NCBI GenBank assembly: GCA_900553295.1
Contig: USCR01000080.1
Coordinates: forward strand, 1 to 10,915
Direction of reading: 5' to 3'
From: an uncultured Eubacteriales bacterium
GTDB taxonomy: Bacteria > Bacillota > Clostridia > Christensenellales > Aristaeellaceae
Length of the DNA stretch: 10,915 bases
The position numbers and the translations under genes are program-made. The notes beneath the pieces were generated by a model that was not told the DNA's origin, did not search any database, and saw only the letters and a list, made by a program, of their open reading frames with translations. Position 1 is the first letter of the stretch; every line of letters starts with the position of its first letter. This document shows positions 6,640 through 10,915 of this stretch, in pieces.

Positions 6640-6666
6640 CGGGATACGCGGCATGCGTATCCCGCA
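6640..6666. terminator. Strong hairpin after the peptidoglycan-binding gene
   Basis: GCGGGATACGC (6640-6650), 5-nt loop, GCGTATCCCGC (6656-6666): a perfect 11-bp stem 18 nt after the stop codon. No U-run follows, so it may act as an mRNA 3'-end stabiliser or weak terminator; a canonical terminator lies 200 nt further on. Confidence 0.5.
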
Positions 6667-6675
6667 TCAGCGTGT

Positions 6676-6864
6676 CGAAAAAGTGGCAGACGCCCCTTTT
6701 TCGAGGAAGCAAATTCAGTCAACCAAAGGTCGCCCGAATTTGTAAGGAATTGATTTTGCAAGCAAAATCAATGACCCGCGAAGCCGGCAAAGCCGGCTTA
6801 CACGAATGGAAGTCGAAGGGGCTGCGGCCCCTCCGACGCCTCCCAGAAAGCATCTTGACATGCT
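6676..6864. repeat. Hairpin-rich intergenic element, five consecutive stems
   Basis: This part of the 380-bp gap holds no convincing gene. It consists of successive inverted repeats: TCGAAAAAG/CTTTTTCGA (6676-6684, 6697-6705), CAAATTC/GAATTTG (6711-6717, 6736-6742), ATTGATTTTGC/GCAAAATCAAT (6749-6759, 6762-6772), AAGCCGGC/GCCGGCTT (6781-6788, 6792-6799) and GTCGAAGGGGC/GCCCCTCCGAC with one mismatch (6812-6822, 6827-6837). A sixth, weaker stem is AGCAT/ATGCT (6849-6853, 6860-6864). Several arms have very short loops of 2-4 nt. The density is far above chance and differs from the flanking genes. The best explanations are a dispersed palindromic intergenic repeat or the body of a structured RNA ended by the terminator at 6866-6901. 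From memory such hairpin clusters recur between genes in gut Clostridia, but I cannot check that here. Confidence 0.55.
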
Positions 6865-6865
6865 G

Positions 6866-6901
6866 CGGAGCGCCTGCCTGCGGGCGGGCCTCCGTTTTTT
6901 T
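6866..6901 (+). terminator. Rho-independent terminator
   Basis: CGGAG/CTCCG lower stem, one bulged C, then GCCTGCC paired with GGCGGGC (one G-U), a 4-nt loop and seven T residues (6895-6901). This is a textbook intrinsic terminator for plus-strand transcripts from the acyltransferase-like operon and its hairpin-rich tail, just ahead of the mrnC promoter. Confidence 0.85.
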
Positions 6902-6941
6902 CGTGGAAAAATTCATTATGGCCTTCCGCGGAGATGAGCGC

Positions 6942-6970
6942 TTGTTCTGTGGGAAGCAATGTGCTATAAT
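6942..6970 (+). promoter_or_regulatory. Promoter of the mrnC-thyX-rlmB-NYN-sigH operon
   Basis: TTGTTC (6942-6947), 17-bp spacer, TATAAT (6965-6970) with an upstream TGC (extended -10). Transcription would start near 6977, giving a leader of about 25 nt before the GTG start of mrnC. It lies 40 nt after the intrinsic terminator, so the operon is insulated from upstream transcription. Confidence 0.8.
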
Positions 6971-7002
6971 GATGCGGAATATGTTTCAGGGAGGCGAATG
7001 CG

Positions 7003-7416
7003 GTGTCCATCAGGGAATCCGCGCCCATGGCCCCGGAGAAGGCCCGGCTGCTCAATCCCTTACAGCTGGCCTATCTGGGGGATTCGGTGTGGGATCTGCT
7101 GGTCCGCAGCCGCCTGCTGTACGCGGGGCGCAACGTACACAACATGCACCGTGCCGCCACCGGCAGCGTGAACGCCGGGGCCCAGGCCCAGGCGCTGGAG
7201 CGCATGGCGCCCCTGCTCTCCCCCGAGGAGGCAGAGATCACCCGGCGGGGCCGCAACGCCCATGCCCGGCACCCCGCGCCCCGCAACCAGAATCCCGCGG
7301 ACTATCAAGCCGCCACCGCCCTGGAGGCGCTGGTGGGCTTTCTGTATGTCACCGGCCAGGAGGAACGGCTCCTGGAGCTATTTCAACGCAGCCTGGAGGA
7401 GGATACCCATGCCTGA
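7003..7416 (+). CDS. mrnC: Mini-ribonuclease III
   Basis: A 137-residue protein consisting of an RNase III catalytic domain without a dsRNA-binding domain, the length expected for Mini-III, which matures 23S rRNA ends as a dimer in Bacillota. LAYLGDSVWDLLVRSRLL (22-39) contains the signature Asp27; RRGRNA (81-86) is a conserved Mini-III feature; and ATALEALVGFLYV (104-116) carries the second metal-binding acid, Glu108. The start is GTG at 7003 with AGGGAGG 8 nt upstream; the nearby ATG at 6998 is out of frame. The end overlaps thyX by 8 nt. In Bacillus subtilis the gene sits between cysS and rlmB; here thyX has been placed between mrnC and rlmB, an order I recall from other Clostridia. Its role in ribosomal RNA processing fits the downstream rRNA methyltransferase. 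Confidence 0.96.
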   Translation: MSIRESAPMAPEKARLLNPLQLAYLGDSVWDLLVRSRLLYAGRNVHNMHRAATGSVNAGAQAQALERMAPLLSPEEAEITRRGRNAHARHPAPRNQNPADYQAATALEALVGFLYVTGQEERLLELFQRSLEEDTHA

Positions 7417-8158
7417 GGTTACACAAAAGGTTACGCTGCTGCGTCACACCCTGTCCCCGGAGGAAGTGGTGGCCCTGGGTGCCCGGCTGTGCTATTCCCG
7501 GGCCACGCTGGCGGACCTGGAGCAGCGCATTGCCGCCAAGGACCAGCGCGCCTTTGTGGAAAAGCTGCTGGACATGGGGCACGAATCCGTGCTGGAGCAC
7601 GCCTCCTTCACCTTCGGGGTGGAAGGGGTAAGCCGGGTGCTGCTGGCGCAGCTCACCCGGCACCGGCTGGCCAGCTTTTCCGTGCAGAGCCAGCGGTACG
7701 TTTCCTATGAAAAAGGCTTTGGCTACATCGTGCCCCCGAAGATTGCCGCCCTGGGCCCGGAAGCCCAGGCGGAATACCAGGCCCAGATGGCGCAGATGCA
7801 CGCCTGGTACGTAGCCTGGCAGGAGAAGCTGGGCCAGGGCGAGGGCAGCAACGAGGATGCCCGCTTTGTGCTCCCCGGTGCATGCGAAACCCGCCTGATG
7901 GTCACGATGAATGTGCGGGAGTTGCGGCACTTCTTCGGCCTGCGCATGTGCCGCCGGGCCCAGTGGGAGATCCGCGCCCTGGCCACGGAGATGCACCGCC
8001 TGTGCATGGAGGTCGCCCCGGCCCTGTTCGCGGACGCGGGCGCGTCCTGCATTTCGGGCCCCTGCCCCGAAGGCGAAAAGTGCTGCGGACACATGCAGGA
8101 AATGCGTCAGGAGCGCCAGGCGCTGCTGGCCGCCTTGCAGGATAGGGACCAGGATTGA
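7409..8158 (+). CDS. thyX: Flavin-dependent thymidylate synthase
   Basis: A 249-residue ThyX, which makes dTMP from dUMP with FAD and methylenetetrahydrofolate, in place of ThyA. The family signature RHR-x7-S is present: RHRLASFSVQS with Arg84-His85-Arg86 and Ser94. Other family segments are GHESVLEHASFTF (57-69), SQRYVSY (94-100), NEDARFVLP (148-156), NVRELRHFFGLR (168-179) and RRAQWEIRALA (182-192). The C-terminal end has a cysteine-rich stretch CISGPCPEGEKCCGHM (214-229), with the GPxCPEG pattern I recall from clostridial ThyX proteins; its function is unclear. The ATG overlaps the mrnC stop by 8 nt and has GGAGGAGG 6 nt upstream. A short hairpin (GGGAGC-CTT-GCTCCC at 8168-8182) lies in the 53-nt gap before rlmB. 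Presence of ThyX in place of ThyA is typical of many anaerobic Clostridia. Confidence 0.97.
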   Translation: MPEVTQKVTLLRHTLSPEEVVALGARLCYSRATLADLEQRIAAKDQRAFVEKLLDMGHESVLEHASFTFGVEGVSRVLLAQLTRHRLASFSVQSQRYVSYEKGFGYIVPPKIAALGPEAQAEYQAQMAQMHAWYVAWQEKLGQGEGSNEDARFVLPGACETRLMVTMNVRELRHFFGLRMCRRAQWEIRALATEMHRLCMEVAPALFADAGASCISGPCPEGEKCCGHMQEMRQERQALLAALQDRDQD

Positions 8159-8211
8159 CACCCCCGTGGGAGCCTTGCTCCCCGTGACGGTAAAAGAAAA
8201 GGAGTAATTTC

Positions 8212-9426
8212 ATGGCCTATTACAAGGATGCACCCCATCAACGCCGCAAAGTAAACCACGCCGACCAGGGCAGCTGGGACGACGAGGGAACCCATTACCA
8301 TCATAAGCCCGCGGGACCCGTGAACCGCTTTGGCCCGGAGCTGGGCAAGCCCGTGCGCGGCAACCGCGCCAGCGACCGCCCGGAGTTCCGGGATGGCCGG
8401 GCATTCCAGGCCGGTGGAAGCCGTCCGGAGCGCCCCGCGTCCTCCCGCCGGGATAACCGCGGCCCCCAGGCCCGGCCCGAGCGCGGTCCGGCTGCCCGCA
8501 ACCCGCGGCAGGAACGTCCCGCCGCCCGTCCAGCCCCGGTGAACCGCCGGGCGCCCAAGCCCGCGGCCATGCGCCCCGCTCCCCGGCCCGTGGAAACCCG
8601 CCCCGTGGAGCCCCGGCCCTTGGATTACCGGGACTTTGAGCAGCGCCGCCCGGTACCGCCGGTTCCCCCGGCGCCGGTGGCGGAATGCCAGCCCAACGAG
8701 AATCTGCTCTCCGGCCGCAATCCCATCCGGGAGGCCCTGAAGGCTGGCCGGGATATTGAGAAGCTGCTGGTACAGCGGGGCGACCTCTCCGGCTCCGCCC
8801 GGGAGATTGTGCACATGGCCCGGGAAGCCCATGTGCCCATCCAGGAGGTGGACAAGGCCCGCCTGGATGCCATCACCCCCCATCATCAGGGGCTGCTGGC
8901 CTTTGCCTCGGCGTATCAGTACGCCACGGTGGAGGACATGCTGGCCCTGGCCCAGGAGCGTGGCGAAGCGCCCTTCCTAATTCTGCTGGACGGGATTACC
9001 GATCCCCACAACCTGGGCGCCATCATCCGTACCGCCGAGTGCGTGGGCGCCCATGGGGTCATCGTGCCCGAGCGGCGCAGCGTGGGCCTGACCCCGGCAG
9101 CGGTAAAGGCCTCCGCCGGCGCGGTGGAGCACGTGCATGTGGCCCGGGTGGTCAACCTGACCCGCACCCTGGAGCAGCTGCAGGCCAAGAATATCTGGAC
9201 CTACGCGGTGACCATGGACGGGGACGGCTACGATCAGGTGGATTTCAGCGGCGGCGTGGCGCTGGTGATTGGCGCGGAAGGCGAGGGCATCAGCCGCCTG
9301 ACCCTGGAAAAATGCGACCGCAAGGTGTCCCTGCCCATGAAGGGCAAGATTGATTCCCTGAACGCCTCCGTGGCGGCGGGCGTGATGATGTACCGGGTGC
9401 TGCAATCCCGGACGCATCAAGCATGA
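8212..9426 (+). CDS. rlmB: 23S rRNA (guanosine-2'-O-)-methyltransferase RlmB with long N-terminal extension
   Basis: A 404-residue protein whose last 240 residues are a complete SpoU/TrmH-type SPOUT methyltransferase. Residues about 164-235 are the substrate-binding domain (LLSGRNPIREALKAG, 165-179). The knotted catalytic domain has motif 1 DPHNLGAIIRTAECVGAHGV (264-283, Asn267, Arg273), motif 2 LVIGAEGEGISRL (351-363) and motif 3 SLPMKGKIDSLNASVAAGV (373-391). This family methylates a guanosine in 23S rRNA using SAM. Residues 1-160 are extra: a low-complexity, Arg/Pro/Ala-rich, positively charged and probably disordered tail with repeated RP, RPA and RPE segments. The start ATG has AAAAGGAG 7 nt upstream, so the tail is probably translated. 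Exact target base is inferred from family only; a TrmH-family relative is the alternative. The stop overlaps the next start (ATGA). Confidence 0.95.
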   Translation: MAYYKDAPHQRRKVNHADQGSWDDEGTHYHHKPAGPVNRFGPELGKPVRGNRASDRPEFRDGRAFQAGGSRPERPASSRRDNRGPQARPERGPAARNPRQERPAARPAPVNRRAPKPAAMRPAPRPVETRPVEPRPLDYRDFEQRRPVPPVPPAPVAECQPNENLLSGRNPIREALKAGRDIEKLLVQRGDLSGSAREIVHMAREAHVPIQEVDKARLDAITPHHQGLLAFASAYQYATVEDMLALAQERGEAPFLILLDGITDPHNLGAIIRTAECVGAHGVIVPERRSVGLTPAAVKASAGAVEHVHVARVVNLTRTLEQLQAKNIWTYAVTMDGDGYDQVDFSGGVALVIGAEGEGISRLTLEKCDRKVSLPMKGKIDSLNASVAAGVMMYRVLQSRTHQA

Positions 9427-9932
9427 AGCCCCTGCTGGTGGTGGACGGCTACAACATCATCGGCGCGTGGAAGGAAGCGGAGAAGCAAGGCTGGTCCCTG
9501 GAGAGCTGCCGGGACAACCTGCTTCGCCTGCTCCAGGACCTGAGCGGCTATACCGGGGAGGACGTGGTGCTGGTCTTTGACGGCTACCAGTCCGACCGGC
9601 GGCTGCGCACGGAGGAGGTCCACGCCGGGGTGACGGTGGTGTTCACCAAGCATGGAGAAACGGCGGACAGCTATATCGAGCGCCTGGTGGCCCAGGTGCC
9701 CAAGTACCGGGTGGTACGGGTGGCCACCTCCGACGGGCTGGAACAGTCCCAGGTGCTCTCCACCGGGGCAACCCGTCTCACGGCCCGGGAACTATTGCGG
9801 GAAGCCCACGAAACCCGGCGACGGGGCTTCGCTGAGCATCGCGCCCGGGCGGAGCGCCACCGCAATCCGCTCATGGAGCGGCTTTCGCCGGACCAGTACG
9901 CCGCGCTGGAAAAACTTCGCAGGAGCAAATAA
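9423..9932 (+). CDS. yacP: NYN-domain ribonuclease, YacP/Rae1 family
   Basis: A 169-residue protein with a PIN-like NYN nuclease fold. B. subtilis YacP (Rae1) is a ribosome-dependent endonuclease cleaving mRNA in the A site. Acidic and polar positions expected at the active site are visible: VVDGYNII (6-13, Asp8, Asn11), VFDGYQ (51-56, Asp53), ETADSYIE (79-86, Asp82) and VATSDGLEQ (100-108, Asp104). The C-terminal third is basic and helical (RELLREAHETRRRGFAEHRA). The ATG overlaps the rlmB stop as ATGA and has no clear ribosome binding site, so translation likely depends on coupling with rlmB. The gene order rlmB-yacP-sigH is the one known in Bacillus. Molecular function is from family knowledge only. 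Confidence 0.94.
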   Translation: MKPLLVVDGYNIIGAWKEAEKQGWSLESCRDNLLRLLQDLSGYTGEDVVLVFDGYQSDRRLRTEEVHAGVTVVFTKHGETADSYIERLVAQVPKYRVVRVATSDGLEQSQVLSTGATRLTARELLREAHETRRRGFAEHRARAERHRNPLMERLSPDQYAALEKLRRSK

Positions 9933-9947
9933 GGCAGGAAACAAGCA

Positions 9948-10715
9948 ATGGATGACCACAACATGGACTTCACCGAAGAGGAGCTGGCCGCCCTGCGGGA
10001 GCTGGAGGCTGCCCGCAATGCCCAGGAGGCCGAGGACGACCATACCCTTCCCGAGCTGGAAGAGGACGGGGAGAGCGGCCTGACCTTCCCCGAGGATTAC
10101 GCCCACATGACCGACGAGGAGGTCGTGCGCCTGTGCCAACACAGCGACAGCGTGGCCCAGGAGTATTTGTTCAACAAATACAAGAACTTCGTGCGCTCCA
10201 AGGCGCGGAGCTATTTCCTCATCGGCGCGGATCATGAGGACATTGTCCAGGAGGGCATGATCGGCCTGTACAAGGCCATCCGGGACTACAAGCCTGACAA
10301 GCTCAGCAGCTTCCGCGCCTTTGCGGAGCTGTGCATCACCCGGCAGATCATCACCGCCATCAAGACGGCCACCCGGCAAAAGCACATCCCCCTGAACAGC
10401 TATGTCTCCCTGAACAAGCCCCTGTATGACGAAGAAAGCGACCGCACCCTGCTGGATGTCATTATCGAAGGGCGCACCACCAATCCCGAGGAGCTCATCA
10501 TCGGCCAGGAGGACCTTTCCTCCATTCACGCCAAGATTGACGAGGTGCTCTCCGGCCTGGAGCAGGAGGTGCTCCGCGCCTACCTGGACGGCAAGAGCTA
10601 TCAGGAGATTGCGGATAACCTGGGCCGCCATGTGAAGTCCATTGACAACGCGCTCCAGCGGGTAAAGCGCAAGCTGGAAAAATACCTGGAGGAAAGCGAA
10701 CGGGACGGAAAATAA
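9948..10715 (+). CDS. sigH: RNA polymerase sigma-H factor
   Basis: A 255-residue sigma-70-type factor. Region 2 starts around residue 55 and includes DHEDIVQEGMIGLYKAIRDY (95-114) and then FRAFAELCITRQIITAIKTA (122-141) with TRQKHIPLNSYVSLNKP (142-158), a stretch characteristic of sigma-H in spore formers. Region 4 spans about 190-245, with the helix-turn-helix SYQEIADNLGRHVKSIDNAL (217-236). Sigma-H directs transition-phase and early sporulation genes in B. subtilis. The family is usually about 210-220 residues; this one has an N-terminal extension of about 45 acidic residues. The start at ATG 9948 is 15 nt after the yacP stop; a second ATG at 9963 is possible. No strong ribosome binding site precedes it (AGGCAGG region). 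It closes the operon, followed by a hairpin. Whether the organism sporulates cannot be told from this alone. Confidence 0.95.
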   Translation: MDDHNMDFTEEELAALRELEAARNAQEAEDDHTLPELEEDGESGLTFPEDYAHMTDEEVVRLCQHSDSVAQEYLFNKYKNFVRSKARSYFLIGADHEDIVQEGMIGLYKAIRDYKPDKLSSFRAFAELCITRQIITAIKTATRQKHIPLNSYVSLNKPLYDEESDRTLLDVIIEGRTTNPEELIIGQEDLSSIHAKIDEVLSGLEQEVLRAYLDGKSYQEIADNLGRHVKSIDNALQRVKRKLEKYLEESERDGK

Positions 10716-10719
10716 AAGG

Positions 10720-10760
10720 AAACCGCCGGTGAAGTCCTTGTGGACTGCACCGGCGGTTTT
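10720..10760 (+). terminator. Terminator after sigH
   Basis: AAACCGCCGGTG (10720-10731) pairs with CACCGGCGGTTT (10748-10759) as a perfect 12-bp stem, and AGTCC/GGACT continue it inside after one mismatch, leaving a TTGT loop. A short TTTT follows (10757-10760). It is 4 nt past the sigH stop and ends the operon. Confidence 0.85.
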
Positions 10761-10784
10761 GAGGTTTTGGGGGAAAGGATGCTC

Positions 10785-10813
10785 TATACAAAAATGGGAG
10801 GCGTTTGTATAAT
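10785..10813 (+). promoter_or_regulatory. Promoter-like site covered by an inverted repeat
   Basis: TATAAT (10808-10813) with TATACA (10785-10790) at a 17-bp spacing forms a plausible promoter for a gene beyond the window. Overlaid on it is a perfect 8-bp inverted repeat, TATACAAA (10785-10792) and TTTGTATA (10804-10811), so one dyad spans both promoter boxes. That suits a repressor-controlled promoter; no coding sequence follows within the window to confirm it. Confidence 0.4.
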
Positions 10814-10876
10814 TGGAAAATAGTCGTCTGCAAACCTACGAGGAGATTTTGCTCCAGGGAGTGGCTCCGCCGGCCA

Positions 10877-10915
10877 GGGGGGCAGGGGGGATTCCGACCT
10901 CCCCCCTATGCCCCC
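10877..10915. repeat. G-run/C-run inverted repeat, cut by the window end
   Basis: GGGGGGCAGGGGGGA (10877-10891) faces TCCCCCC (10900-10906), TATG and CCCCC (10911-10915). The arms match except for two extra bases in the right arm, around an 8-nt loop. It may continue beyond the window. It may be a hairpin, a structured leader or part of a dispersed element; the G-runs could also fold alone. Confidence 0.4.

Noticed and set aside
5537..6712. Minus-strand frame of 391 codons opposite the peptidoglycan-binding gene
   Set aside because: Its Arg/Gly/His-rich protein is the reverse reading of the Pro/Thr linkers of a convincing secreted protein.
6855..6860. Perfect TTGACA, a possible -35 box
   Set aside because: No -10 box lies 16-18 bp downstream; the terminator stem occupies that place.
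6719..6916. Short minus-strand frame in the hairpin-rich gap
   Set aside because: It starts beyond the terminator and has no ribosome binding site; the predicted peptide is a by-product of the palindromes.
6513..7631. Plus-strand frame of 372 codons spanning the intergenic gap
   Set aside because: It begins inside one gene, crosses an intrinsic terminator and a promoter, and overlaps mrnC and thyX in the wrong frame.
8168..8182. Small hairpin GGGAGC-CTT-GCTCCC between thyX and rlmB
   Set aside because: Only 6 bp and without a U-run, so it is not a credible terminator; rlmB appears to share the operon.
8107..8886. Minus-strand frame of 259 codons opposite the RlmB extension
   Set aside because: It is an antisense by-product of the GC-rich RlmB tail with no supporting signals.
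9792..10631. Minus-strand frame of 279 codons opposite sigH
   Set aside because: It is a shadow of yacP and sigH, whose motifs are unmistakable on the plus strand.
10813..10915. Open TTG frame at the right edge
   Set aside because: It runs to the window end without a stop and GGGAGG lies 11 nt upstream, but the start overlaps the -10 hexamer, and the protein is unfamiliar; too short to support.

Overview
The window looks like chromosomal DNA of a GC-rich anaerobic member of the Clostridia (Bacillota). Supporting signs are the ScpA/ScpB condensin pair, an oxygen-labile iron-sulfur L-serine dehydratase in two subunits, strong AGGAGG-type ribosome binding sites with several TTG/GTG starts, and the gene string mrnC-thyX-rlmB-NYN(yacP)-sigH, which matches from memory the Bacillus/Clostridium neighbourhood behind cysS. 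Placement below class (for example Christensenellales or Oscillospirales) is a guess. There are no rRNA or tRNA genes, CRISPR arrays, integrases or intact insertion sequences.

Layout. (1) 1-804, plus strand: the 3' end of scpA overlapping a complete scpB, closed by a 17-bp perfect hairpin (804-849) that can serve as terminator for both converging transcription units. (2) 870-3319, minus strand: an operon read as alpha/beta hydrolase -> sdaAB -> sdaAA, with 3-nt spacing and then a TGATG overlap. It has a near-consensus promoter at 3372-3400 whose -10 box sits inside a 7-bp inverted repeat that looks like an operator. (3) 3486-6622, plus strand, divergent from (2): a condensation-domain/alcohol-acetyltransferase-like protein, a zinc-ribbon six-helix membrane protein (DUF6320-like) and a secreted Pro/Thr-rich protein with a peptidoglycan-binding domain. 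Enzyme activities of this set are not known to me; together with the divergent hydrolase they look like an uncharacterised acyl/ester module linked to the cell envelope. (4) 6623-7002: a 380-bp gap filled almost end to end with perfect or near-perfect hairpins, ending in a classic intrinsic terminator and then a strong extended -10 promoter. (5) 7003-10715, plus strand: a tight operon of mini-ribonuclease III, flavin-dependent thymidylate synthase, 23S rRNA 2'-O-methyltransferase RlmB with a long disordered N-terminal extension, a Rae1/YacP-type NYN endoribonuclease and sigma-H, closed by a hairpin terminator. (6) 10761-10915: a promoter-like site covered by an 8-bp inverted repeat, then a G-run/C-run inverted repeat cut off by the window end.

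The genes form three functional blocks: chromosome condensation (scpAB), amino acid catabolism to pyruvate plus an ester hydrolase (sda operon), and RNA maturation/decay with dTMP synthesis and stationary-phase sigma factor (mrnC to sigH). Between the last two lies the least understood part, the acyltransferase-like / DUF6320 / peptidoglycan-binding cluster with its divergent regulatory region and hairpin-rich tail. That is the best place to look for something new.
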